Shown: positions 15,522 to 23,732 of the stretch, one piece after another
Position numbering within the stretch: the stretch's first letter is position 1
Layout: each line of letters opens with the position of its first letter
From: GCA-2693325 sp036343635
Lineage (GTDB): Bacteria; Latescibacterota; UBA2968; UBA8231
DNA length: 48,981 nt
Assembly: GCA_036343635.1 (NCBI GenBank)
Contig: JAYYVF010000047.1
Span: 1-48,981 of the forward strand
Direction of reading: 5' to 3'
Made by a program: the position numbers and the translations under genes
The notes under the pieces: model-generated
Seen by the model: only the letters and a program-made list of their open reading frames with translations
Databases searched by the model: none
Told to the model about the DNA's origin: nothing

Positions 15522-16487
15522 CTATTTCAAAAACTGGGTGTCGAAAGCAGCAGAAACTTTGTCACGATCACCCTCTATAAGGGCTGCATTTTGCATTTGA
15601 TCGTGCAGATCATTCCAACGCTCAGCAGTCATATGACCCAGGCCATTTATGCTGGCAACTTCGTCTAAAACTAGACGCCTGGATGCTTCTGCACCATAGG
15701 CTAAAATTTCCATTCCCATTTCAGGATTGAGTGTGTTTATATGCTTGTTTGTTTCCGTAGGATCTTCAAGATAGTGTTTCCATCCTTCAATGCTCGCCTT
15801 AACAACGGCACGGACGATATCGGCCTGTTCATTCAGTGTGTTTTCAGTCACGATAAGAACGCTTGCATACGGGTTAAAGCCGATATCAGCAACTAATAAA
15901 GATCGGGGATTACCGCCTTTTGATCGGGCAACAAAGGGTTCACTAAAGATATAACCTTGTTGAGCAAAATCTGGGTCTGTCAGAAACTGGCTAACATTTC
16001 CGGGATAGGGTACGATTTTTACTCCCTCTAATGGATACTTCCATCTTAGATAATGTGAGAAGGCAGGTCGCTGAGACATGGCTAACGTCATGTCCTCTAT
16101 TTGTTCGATGTGCTCTATGCCGGAACTGGCATGAACCATGATACAGCGGGGGTTTATTTGGTAGGGTGCCATGACGGCTACGACGGGAGCTTTTTGGGCT
16201 CTTGCATACAATACATCATCGGCGTTGGTTACTCCAAATTCGACGCCCCCTGTAGCTACGCGCTGAATGACAGGTGCATCTGGGCCTCCTCCAAGTATTT
16301 CCACTTTTATATTTCTTGCCGCGTAGTAACCATGTACTTGTGCGGCGTAAAATCCACCATGCTCGGCCTCTGGAAACCAATTCAAAGCTAAGCGCACCCG
16401 ATTTTTGGATGTTTCTGGCTTAGAGGCTAACTCAACTTCACCACATGATAGAACCGCTATTATTGGGACTAGGGTAAATAGCTTCAT
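15522..16487 (-). CDS. NMT1/THI5-like substrate-binding lipoprotein of an ABC importer
   Basis: 321 residues. The short signal ends in a plausible lipobox (AVLSC, C15), so it should be anchored outside the inner membrane. The sequence NWFPEAEHGGFYAAQVHGYY then GGGPDAPVIQRVATGGVEFGVTNADDVLYARAQ is the typical NMT1/ThiY fold that binds thiamine pyrimidine precursors or related small molecules. GGAGG lies 7 bases before ATG. It forms one operon with the permease and ATPase upstream and ecfT downstream. The substrate is inferred from family only; no TPP riboswitch is visible. Confidence 0.88.
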   Translation of the reverse strand: MKLFTLVPIIAVLSCGEVELASKPETSKNRVRLALNWFPEAEHGGFYAAQVHGYYAARNIKVEILGGGPDAPVIQRVATGGVEFGVTNADDVLYARAQKAPVVAVMAPYQINPRCIMVHASSGIEHIEQIEDMTLAMSQRPAFSHYLRWKYPLEGVKIVPYPGNVSQFLTDPDFAQQGYIFSEPFVARSKGGNPRSLLVADIGFNPYASVLIVTENTLNEQADIVRAVVKASIEGWKHYLEDPTETNKHINTLNPEMGMEILAYGAEASRRLVLDEVASINGLGHMTAERWNDLHDQMQNAALIEGDRDKVSAAFDTQFLK

Positions 16488-16553
16488 AGTAATTCCTCCA
16501 CTTAGTTGTGGTGATTATTTTTTGGCAGAAAATTTCATGACGACTATAATGTC

Positions 16554-17324
16554 CTAACCTCTCCATCTTTTTAATAGATAGTGACTTGAAAGTCCTACCG
16601 CTGTAAAAATAGTTAAGCCGAGTATGGTGCAAAAGAGTATGCACGCAAAGAGATAGTCTGTTTTTGCCTGGCCACTTGTTTGAATAATTAGATAACCTAA
16701 TCCAAAGTCATCTGTACCATAGCCGGCAAAAAATTCGCCGACTATAGCGCCAATAACAGATAAGCCGCTTGAAATACGTGCTCCCGTAAGCATGTTTGGT
16801 ACGGCATTCGGCACGCGTAGTTTAAAAAGGATTTGCCATCGACCAGCATTATTAAGAATGAAAAGGTCAAGTAAGCGCGGATCAACTTGGGTCAATCCGG
16901 CCGTAGTATTAGCAATGATCGGAAATAACGAGATTATAAAAGATACAGCGACAACTCCTTGAAGGCCATATCCGATCCAGAGAACAATTAGAGGAGCGAT
17001 TGCTACGATGGGCACCGTTTGTAAAAAAATGGCATATGGATATAGACCCCGTTCAATGATTCTTGACTGTGAAAACAATAAGGCAATGCAAAATCCAACG
17101 GCGAAGCTGAGTAAAAAACCAGTTAACGATCCGATTGCGGTAAGCAGGGTAGCATCAAGAAGCCTTTCTGTATGGAGCATTACTGCATCGGCTACGCGCC
17201 ATGGGCCAGGCAAGAGAAAAGGAGGTATTGTAAAGACTTCTACCAATGCATGCCACGAGAACAGAAATAAGGCAAAGAAAAAAACAGGAGGGACTATCTG
17301 TGAGGACATTTTGCGAATATTCAT
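16554..17324 (-). CDS. ABC transporter permease (SsuC/ThiX type)
   Basis: 256 residues from ATG 17324. This start overlaps the ATPase stop as ATGA, with GGAAG 10 bases upstream; the frame is open to 17357 but that start would lie deep in the ATPase gene. Six or so membrane helices are seen, and the binding-protein-dependent transport loop (EAA-like) appears as NNAGRWQILFKLRVPNAVPNMLTGARI. It is the inner-membrane channel for the lipoprotein at 15522-16487. Confidence 0.9.
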   Translation of the reverse strand: MNIRKMSSQIVPPVFFFALFLFSWHALVEVFTIPPFLLPGPWRVADAVMLHTERLLDATLLTAIGSLTGFLLSFAVGFCIALLFSQSRIIERGLYPYAIFLQTVPIVAIAPLIVLWIGYGLQGVVAVSFIISLFPIIANTTAGLTQVDPRLLDLFILNNAGRWQILFKLRVPNAVPNMLTGARISSGLSVIGAIVGEFFAGYGTDDFGLGYLIIQTSGQAKTDYLFACILFCTILGLTIFTAVGLSSHYLLKRWRG

Positions 17325-18091
17325 TGGTGTGCTTCTTCCAGTCGATTCGAAATACAATGTGCTATATCGGTGAAGGAAGACTGGTGTCTAAGATTTTTAT
17401 CTCGGGGGTGTGAAAACGGGACTTCTATGTCTGCAATTATTCGTCCCGGACGGGCACTCATCACCAGCACTCGGTCGGCCAAAAAAGTTGCTTCATAGAC
17501 GTTATGTGTTATAAACAGTCCGGTCCAGCGATCTCGTTCCCATAATTTCAGTAACTCTTCGTTTAAGAGTTGTCGGGTGATCTCATCCAGCGCTCCAAAA
17601 GGTTCATCCAAAAGTAGTAGGCCGGGGTCGGTTGCAAGAGCTCTGGCGATTGAAACGCGCATGCGCATGCCACCTGAGAGTTGTGACGGAAATGCAGTTA
17701 AAAAATCTGACAAGCCGACTGTTTCTAGGATGGCTGTTATGCGATCATCGATAACCTGTCCTCGAAGTTCCAAGGGAAGCGTCACGTTTTTATAGACGGT
17801 ACGCCATGGAAGGAGTGTTGGATCTTGGAATACATAGGCTAGGTCGTTTCTTTTTTTGCGAGCATTGATAGGATCTTGTCCGTCAACGTTTAGGGTGCCT
17901 GAGGTGTAATTGTCTAAACCTGCAACCAGTCGAATTAAGGTGGACTTACCGCACCCTGACGGTCCGACTATAGAAACAAATTGGCCCCTGGGAATCTGTA
18001 GGTGGACATTGGCTAAGGCATGCGTTCCACCGGGGAACACTTTCCCCAAGTCCTGCATATTAAGAAGAATGTTTTTTGGCGTTTTGCTCAT
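17321..18091 (-). CDS. ABC transporter ATP-binding protein (SsuB/ThiZ type)
   Basis: 256 residues with all nucleotide-binding motifs: Walker A GPSGCGKST, Q-loop VFQDPTLLPW, signature LSGGMRMRVSIARAL, Walker B LLLLDEPFGALDE and switch His FITHNVYEA. It belongs to the nitrate/sulfonate/taurine/thiamine-precursor ATPase group. It is the first gene of the transporter operon, behind the promoter at 18160-18189, and overlaps the permease start by four bases. Confidence 0.92.
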   Translation of the reverse strand: MSKTPKNILLNMQDLGKVFPGGTHALANVHLQIPRGQFVSIVGPSGCGKSTLIRLVAGLDNYTSGTLNVDGQDPINARKKRNDLAYVFQDPTLLPWRTVYKNVTLPLELRGQVIDDRITAILETVGLSDFLTAFPSQLSGGMRMRVSIARALATDPGLLLLDEPFGALDEITRQLLNEELLKLWERDRWTGLFITHNVYEATFLADRVLVMSARPGRIIADIEVPFSHPRDKNLRHQSSFTDIAHCISNRLEEAHQ

Positions 18092-18159
18092 TTAGTCTAT
18101 CTCTGTGTCTCACAAATTGAGACTGAATGAATAGATTCAACTTACGTAGATTGATGGAA

Positions 18160-18189
18160 ATAATATGTGCAGAAGTTTGTTTATGGCAA
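18160..18189 (-). promoter_or_regulatory. Likely promoter of the thiamine-precursor-type transporter operon
   Basis: On the minus strand, TTGCCA (18189-18184), an 18-base spacer and TATTAT (18165-18160) give a start near 18153 and a leader of about 60 bases. An inverted repeat sits just upstream (18194-18218). Confidence 0.5.
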
Positions 18190-18193
18190 GGGC

Positions 18194-18218
18194 TTAGGCA
18201 GGAACAATTGTTGCCTAA
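18194..18218. promoter_or_regulatory. Inverted repeat upstream of the transporter promoter (possible operator)
   Basis: The perfect 10-base palindrome AACAATTGTT (18203-18212) is flanked by TTAGGC (18194-18199) and GCCTAA (18213-18218), with three unpaired bases on one side. It lies a few bases upstream of the -35 element, a usual place for a regulator site. It has no T-run, so it is a poor terminator. Confidence 0.4.
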
Positions 18219-18255
18219 AAGGAACGACAAATTTGATTGGCCAGAGAGGTTAATT

Positions 18256-19218
18256 TCAACTTCTTGGATGATAGGTTTCGTGCACCTGTTTTATTTTTGA
18301 GACATTAAGTGGAGCATACATCTGCGTTGTCGAAATGGCTGTATGTCCAAGTAGTTCTTGGACATCCCGCAAGTTTGCACCTCCTTCGAGTAAGTGGGTG
18401 GCAAAACAATGACGGAGTGTATGAGGACTAACTTCACTGTTTATTTCTGCTTTTTTTCCTGCTTTCTTCGTGATTTTCCAAATACTCATCCGAGATAATT
18501 GACTGCCCTGGGCATTGAGAAAAACGAAATCGACGGTTGAAGGGTTAACATGATGAATTCTGCCGCTACGGAGATAATTCTTCAATGCGCGTTTTGCTGG
18601 TACACCGATAGGTATTTGACGAGGATGTTGACTTGAGATGTGGACCGTTCCACGCGTTAAATCCAGGGAATCTTTTCGTAGGTTGGTAAGCTCAGATACA
18701 CGCATGCCGGTAGCATATAGCAATTCGAGTATTGCTCGGTCGCGCATACCCAATGGATCTGATTGGTCTGGTGTTTCCATAAGCAGAGAGACTTGATTTA
18801 TATCAAGCAGGTTAGGTGTTTTCCTTGTAAGTTTAGGGGCATCAACAATATCGCTTGGGTCATGTGTGCCGTGTCGATTTAAAATCGCGAAACGGTGTAA
18901 ACGTTTTATAGACGTGAGATTACGGGCAATTGTCGATTCACTAAGTCCTTCGGCTCTTAGGTTTTGTAAGTGGTCAGAAATAGTTGTTTGTTTGATATCA
19001 TCTACTTCATAGACATCCATTTTGTTCACAAATGAAATATATCGAGCTAAATCATGTCCGTAGGCTTTTATAGTGTTTGCTGCACGACCTTTCGTTTTCA
19101 TATAACGGACGAAAGCATCGAGACACATATTTAGGCTGTTAGAGCACTCATGCTTTTTAATTCGTGAATCAGACATTGTCATTTTCGGAGACGGATGAAG
19201 ATTCTTGCAAGGTTTCAT
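18256..19218 (-). CDS. Tyrosine recombinase of the XerC/XerD family
   Basis: 320 residues. An N-terminal SAM-like core-binding domain (about 30-115) is followed by a catalytic domain with R173 (ATGMRVSELTNL), H266 and R269 (SPHTLRHCFATH), H292 (LLGHTAIST) and nucleophile Y301. Xer recombinases resolve chromosome dimers at dif or serve mobile elements. The beta-hairpin that normally carries the catalytic Lys (GKGNKER) reads SSQHPRQ here, so the Lys is missing or shifted. The ATG overlaps the uvrC stop as ATGA, which fixes the start although internal Met13 or Met15 are possible. No mobile-element genes or att sites are near. Confidence 0.9.
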   Translation of the reverse strand: MKPCKNLHPSPKMTMSDSRIKKHECSNSLNMCLDAFVRYMKTKGRAANTIKAYGHDLARYISFVNKMDVYEVDDIKQTTISDHLQNLRAEGLSESTIARNLTSIKRLHRFAILNRHGTHDPSDIVDAPKLTRKTPNLLDINQVSLLMETPDQSDPLGMRDRAILELLYATGMRVSELTNLRKDSLDLTRGTVHISSQHPRQIPIGVPAKRALKNYLRSGRIHHVNPSTVDFVFLNAQGSQLSRMSIWKITKKAGKKAEINSEVSPHTLRHCFATHLLEGGANLRDVQELLGHTAISTTQMYAPLNVSKIKQVHETYHPRS

Positions 19219-21092
19219 TGGGTTTTTTTATTGTTTTTTAAGTGGGTCAATATAGACTCCGCTAGTTGCGGGCTAAATCCAGGAACAGCGGCTATATCAG
19301 CAGCAGCCATGGCTTTAATGCGTTGTACGGATCCGAATATTTGAAGTAGTACATTTCTTCGTTTGGGTCCCACTCCCGGTATGTTATCTAATTGTGATGT
19401 GAGAGTATTCTTTGCTCTTTGATGTCGATGATTTTTTAGTGCGAAACGATGGGCTTCATCGCGCAGAATTTGTAACAATCTCAGAGAGGACGATGTTCTC
19501 GGAAGCAATACCGGGGCTTTTTGGTCAGGTAAAAATATTTCTTCTAATCTTTTCGCTAAGCCCAAAACGATTTGATTAGGTTTTCCGACTTCAACTAATG
19601 CTTTTAAGGCACTTGAAAGTTGTCCTTTGCCTCCATCTATTAGGAGTAAATCCGGTAAAGTCTCACCACGTTTTATTATCCCAGTAAAATGTCTGGTTAC
19701 TACTTCGTGTATAGAAGCGAAGTCGTCTGGCCCCTCAACTTCACGGATCTTGAAATAGCGGTACTGGCTACGTTTCGGCTTACCGTCTTCAAATGTTACT
19801 AAAGAGCCGATAGGATTTGTTCCTTGAAAATTGGAAATATCAATTCCTGCGATATGACGCGGAAGGGTCGGGAGGTTCAGATCTCGCTGTAGAGCATAAA
19901 TAGATTGGGGTACTTTGTCCCGTTTAAGTTCGCGTTTGAGCTGGCGCTCTTTAAGAAGTTGAACTGCATTTTTTTTGGCCATGTCGACCATTTGAGCTTT
20001 TGGACCACGCTGAGGTTGGTTTATGTGGACTCGAGACGTCATCCGTTCGCTTAGCCATTTGTTAATTTCACAAGTGTCACTCGGCAAGGAAGGGACATGA
20101 ATTTCAGGTGGAACAAAATCATTTTGCAGATAAAATTGACGACAAAATGCAGAAATAATTTCATCATCTTCGGAGTCTATGGTTCCACTAAGAAAATGAT
20201 GTTTCTTGCCTAACAACCTACCTTCTCTTACTTCCAAAACGATGCAACAGGCATCGTCGTCGTTACGCGCGATTCCAACAACATCTCGGTTGACTGATTC
20301 ATCCATAACGACTTTCTGTCGTGCACGCATAGATTCAAGAGAGTTAAGTTGATTTCTATATTGGGCAGCTCGTTCGAATTGTAATTTGTCAGCTGCTTTC
20401 CTCATGAGTTGTTTTAATTCCCGTATTATTTCGTTGTTTTGACCTCTAAGGAAACGCACGGCGCGTTCTACTGTTTTTTTGTAGGCTTCTTTTTTAACTA
20501 GGTTCTCACATGGGCCTTCGCATCGTTTAATGTGATATTCCAAACAAATTTTTATTTGAGATGATGGAAGCTTAAAATCACAACTACGAACGGGAAAAAC
20601 CTTCTGCATGAGATCTAATGTTGTATGCATAGCTCTGACGTTGCTAAACGGTCCCAAATACTGTGAACCATCATGTTCGATATCGCGCGTGGAAAATATT
20701 CTTGGAAAAGGTTCGTCGGTAATGCGAATGAACGGATATTTTTTATCGTCTTTTAGCAGTATGTTGTAGCGCGGTTTGTGCAGCTTTATCTGTGTGGCTT
20801 CGAGGATTAATGCTTCCTGCTCGGTTTCTGTAACGATACATTCAAGATCAGAAACGTTACGAACTAGTGCTCTGAATTGCCTTCTCCCGTCGTGAGCGCC
20901 CTTGACGAAATAAGACCTAACCCTATTTCTTAGGTTTTTTGCTTTACCGACGTATATTACAGTTCCATTGCTACGTTTTAGAAGATAAACTCCGGCATCC
21001 GTAGGCATGGTGTTAATTTTTAATTGGAGATCCTCTGATAAATGGTCGGCGGTACTCGGAGACATATTATGTAAACCCTTCCATGGTCTCAA
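19215..21092 (-). CDS. uvrC: Excinuclease ABC subunit C
   Basis: 625 residues, normal length. This is the dual-incision nuclease of nucleotide excision repair. The N-terminal GIY-YIG domain is complete (AGVYLLKRSNGTVIYVGKAKNLRNR). A Cys-rich region (CLEYHIKRCEGPCENLV) and a UVR motif (IRELKQLMRKAADKLQFERAAQYRNQL) follow. The C-terminal RNase H-like endonuclease domain has IDISNFQG, LLIDGGKGQL and the late His-bearing DEAHRFALKNHR. Two HhH motifs (IPGVGPKRRNVLL, AAVPGFSPQLAESI) end the protein. Met10 at 21065, behind GGAAGGG, is an alternative start. Confidence 0.96.
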   Translation of the reverse strand: MRPWKGLHNMSPSTADHLSEDLQLKINTMPTDAGVYLLKRSNGTVIYVGKAKNLRNRVRSYFVKGAHDGRRQFRALVRNVSDLECIVTETEQEALILEATQIKLHKPRYNILLKDDKKYPFIRITDEPFPRIFSTRDIEHDGSQYLGPFSNVRAMHTTLDLMQKVFPVRSCDFKLPSSQIKICLEYHIKRCEGPCENLVKKEAYKKTVERAVRFLRGQNNEIIRELKQLMRKAADKLQFERAAQYRNQLNSLESMRARQKVVMDESVNRDVVGIARNDDDACCIVLEVREGRLLGKKHHFLSGTIDSEDDEIISAFCRQFYLQNDFVPPEIHVPSLPSDTCEINKWLSERMTSRVHINQPQRGPKAQMVDMAKKNAVQLLKERQLKRELKRDKVPQSIYALQRDLNLPTLPRHIAGIDISNFQGTNPIGSLVTFEDGKPKRSQYRYFKIREVEGPDDFASIHEVVTRHFTGIIKRGETLPDLLLIDGGKGQLSSALKALVEVGKPNQIVLGLAKRLEEIFLPDQKAPVLLPRTSSSLRLLQILRDEAHRFALKNHRHQRAKNTLTSQLDNIPGVGPKRRNVLLQIFGSVQRIKAMAAADIAAVPGFSPQLAESILTHLKNNKKTQ

Positions 21093-21218
21093 AGCTGTCC
21101 TTTGCCGATTAATTTGTCAAGTTGATTAAGATCGAAGTTGGATATTGGCAGCTTAATACGAGTAACACAATCTCGAAATAGACCTAACACGCTATTTAGT
21201 GAATGCCGAAGAGGTTAT
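21093..21218. other. Intergenic spacer before uvrC
   Basis: On the minus strand it carries a perfect TTGACA about 35 bases before the uvrC start, but there is no good -10 at the right distance. I see no hairpin terminator for the methyltransferase gene. Confidence 0.3.
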
Positions 21219-22421
21219 TTATCTTAAAACTTCCGCCGTTATACTTTTCAGGTAGCGCCCGTCGGGGAAAAAAGGGTTAATTGGATGGTCTGGGCAATGT
21301 GAGGTAACGGCTAAAATACGTAAATCAACTTTTGCTCCAGCGGCTGCCCGAGAGATAGTGTTGAAAAAGTCCTCGTTAGTGACAGGGGTTGAACATGAAG
21401 ATGTCATTATGATGCCTCCGGTTTGAGTCGTACGTAAGGCGTTTCGGTTTAGTTTTGTATATATGCCTAAAGCTTTTTTAATGCCGTTTTTGTCTCTTTT
21501 TCTAACAATTGATGGAGGATCTACGACGACGACATCGTAACGGGGACCTTTCCTAGATAAGGTTTCGATAAAGTTAAAAGCATCTGCAACAACGTGATGT
21601 GTTTGAAAACAATCGCCACGATTCTTTTCAATGTTTATTTTTGCAGCATAAGGGGATCTGACCGAAATGTCGACATCTATTGTGCTTTTGGCGCCACCCT
21701 TAAGAGCATGTGCCGAAAAAGCGCTGGAATATGAAAAAAGATTTAGTACATCTGCCTGAGCAGCTAACTTCTGAAGCTGAAACCTATTGGCTCGTTGATC
21801 GATAAAATAGCCAGTTTTTTGACCGTGGTAGATATCGACCGATAGGTTGACATGATGCTCGACAATTTCGACGAAATCCGGTGGGTTCATTCCCCGCAGT
21901 TTGCCCGTAGGGCGGGTTTTTAGTCCTTCTGCACGTCGCGTGCCAACATCGCTGCGTTCATATATGCCCTTAGGGTTAAGCACGGCCTCAAGAGCATTTA
22001 AAACCATTTCTTTTAAATTTTCCATACCCAACGTGTGGAATTGCACGACCAGGAACCCATCGTAATCGTCGACTATCAAGCCTGGTAATCCATCGGCCTC
22101 TCCATGAACCAACCGAACAGCATTAGTACAGTCATACAATTTAGATCTCGTTCGAAAATTGAGAGCTTTTTGTAGGCGTTCAGAGATGAAGTTTTCATCA
22201 ATTATTTCTTCAGGATTACGGGTTAAGGCGCGAACACGAATCATTGCCCGCGCGTTATAAGTCCCTCGACAGACGAATTGTTTTTTGTTGTCCATTACAT
22301 CAACTATAGTACCAGATTTCGTGTCAGGTTTGTGGGCAACGGAGCCGCTAAAGATCCAAGGATGGCCATTTCGAACGGTATGTTCACTACCTTGACGTAG
22401 AATTAATTGAGGGTATTGCAC
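21219..22421 (-). CDS. 23S rRNA (cytosine-C5)-methyltransferase, RlmI-like
   Basis: 400 residues with a GTG start (22421) behind a weak GGA. An N-terminal PUA domain (LRQGSEHTVRNGHPWIFSGSV) is followed by a Rossmann methyltransferase with motif I VLNLFSYSSAFSAHALKGGA, an acidic SAM contact IDVDIS, motif IV VVVVDPPSIVRKRD, and a late TSSCS motif where the catalytic Cys lies. This is the domain order of RlmI (m5C1962 of 23S rRNA) and its close relatives, so the exact target base is inferred. Confidence 0.9.
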   Translation of the reverse strand: MQYPQLILRQGSEHTVRNGHPWIFSGSVAHKPDTKSGTIVDVMDNKKQFVCRGTYNARAMIRVRALTRNPEEIIDENFISERLQKALNFRTRSKLYDCTNAVRLVHGEADGLPGLIVDDYDGFLVVQFHTLGMENLKEMVLNALEAVLNPKGIYERSDVGTRRAEGLKTRPTGKLRGMNPPDFVEIVEHHVNLSVDIYHGQKTGYFIDQRANRFQLQKLAAQADVLNLFSYSSAFSAHALKGGAKSTIDVDISVRSPYAAKINIEKNRGDCFQTHHVVADAFNFIETLSRKGPRYDVVVVDPPSIVRKRDKNGIKKALGIYTKLNRNALRTTQTGGIIMTSSCSTPVTNEDFFNTISRAAAGAKVDLRILAVTSHCPDHPINPFFPDGRYLKSITAEVLR

Positions 22422-22531
22422 AAGGTTATTCCATTTTGTGATTAATTGAAAATAATTTCTTCTGATCTTGATTTGCTACATGGGACAGTCGGATTAGCGT
22501 GAAAATACTACATAATATTAATTCTGAAAGG

Positions 22532-23656
22532 TTACCTTTTATTTTTTGGAGTGTGGTTTTTTTGTGGTGAATCACGTGCACATCTGAATCCGATATAATT
22601 GGTTCCACGGTCTGGATTGTGGTAGCTACGTGCACTGGATCTTAATTCGTGTGCCTGACTAATCCAACTGCCTCCGCGGATTACTCGAAAACTCGTCTCT
22701 AAAGCTTCCGGGTTGTAATTGGGGCGCCAAAGATCAGATACCCATTCGGCGACATTACCAGCTAAATGGTGTATGCCTTCCGGAGTAAAACCCGCTACGT
22801 TTGAGCGCGTTGGGAGAGGGTTTGTTGTTAATTTACCGAAAGAAACATTTGTAGAGCTGGGAACCTTTTCACCCCAAGGATAGGTGCGTCCGTTATGACC
22901 TCGGGCGACATATTCCCATTCTGCCTCTGTGGGAAGTCGGGCTCCTCTTGAAAAGCAGTAAGATGATGCGTCATGCCAGCTAACGTTGGTTGCCGGCAGC
23001 ATAGGGTTTTGTTCGTTGGCCATTTTTTTACGATTTTGCGATACCAGCCATTCTTCAAAAGCAATATTCTCAACTTCGTAGGGATCTATTAAAAAGTCAT
23101 CGATATTGATAGTGTGAATCGGCAGTTCGTTATTGCTCCCTGAATCTGAGCCCATTGAAAATGCGCCACCAGAGATTTTTTTCATCTGAACAGGGGTTAG
23201 TAGGCTTGCTCTCGCGATTATTCGTTTTACCAAGCGCCTAACATTTTCTTTTATGTCCTTTAATTCATAGCCCACTTTTTCTACGTAGTTGTGAGCGATC
23301 TTTCCAGTTTCGATTTCAATGACTTGAATGCTCAAATGAAGATCTTTTTGAACACGGTGCGTTTGTAAAGAGAATAAGTGTGAAATATTTAACATGGCTC
23401 CAGGTTCTACGCCATTATTTACTTTGGTGGCACCGCTCTGCTGAAACCCCATTTCACTGATCAGTTCGTCCGTTTTTTCACGCTCAACAATGACAAAGGG
23501 ACTGCTTGCATTGAGCTCTTTTTCCACAAGGTTTTGAATAAGGTCAATATGGATTCCTCGCGTCCCGACTACTGATATTTGATATGGTATTGCTTCAAGA
23601 TGGGAAAAGCTCGAAAAGATGCAAAGTGAGAGAATATTGACGAATTGTTTTTTCAT
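22532..23656 (-). CDS. CsgG/TolB-like domain fused to an FGE-sulfatase-like domain, exported
   Basis: 374 residues with a signal peptide (MKKQFVNILSLCIFSSFSHLEA). Residues about 25-155 look like a CsgG/TolB-N-type domain: LIQNLVEKELNASSPFVIVEREKTDEL, GAMLNISHLFSLQ, LHLSIQVIEIETGKI. Residues about 160-360 are an FGE-like domain: KKISGGAFSMGSD, RLPTEAEWEYVARG, HHLAGNVAEWVSDLW, VIRGGSW and GFRCARD. The catalytic Cys pair of true FGE is absent (GGSWISQAHELRSSAR). The basic tail ends SPQKNHTPKNKR. Such proteins are common in FCB bacteria, with roles unknown. It lies between the HD protein and the RlmI-like gene; no Shine-Dalgarno is obvious. Confidence 0.85.
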   Translation of the reverse strand: MKKQFVNILSLCIFSSFSHLEAIPYQISVVGTRGIHIDLIQNLVEKELNASSPFVIVEREKTDELISEMGFQQSGATKVNNGVEPGAMLNISHLFSLQTHRVQKDLHLSIQVIEIETGKIAHNYVEKVGYELKDIKENVRRLVKRIIARASLLTPVQMKKISGGAFSMGSDSGSNNELPIHTINIDDFLIDPYEVENIAFEEWLVSQNRKKMANEQNPMLPATNVSWHDASSYCFSRGARLPTEAEWEYVARGHNGRTYPWGEKVPSSTNVSFGKLTTNPLPTRSNVAGFTPEGIHHLAGNVAEWVSDLWRPNYNPEALETSFRVIRGGSWISQAHELRSSARSYHNPDRGTNYIGFRCARDSPQKNHTPKNKR

Positions 23657-23732
23657 GATTTGAATACCAAAGTGGTGAATTTTCTAAGTCTTAATGAGGT
23701 GATAATTTTTCAGTAGTACTTTATTATACGCT

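Noticed and set aside
18092..18255. TPP riboswitch before the thiamine-precursor-type transporter
   Set aside because: The conserved CTGAGA and ACCTGATC-type elements are not found on the minus strand.
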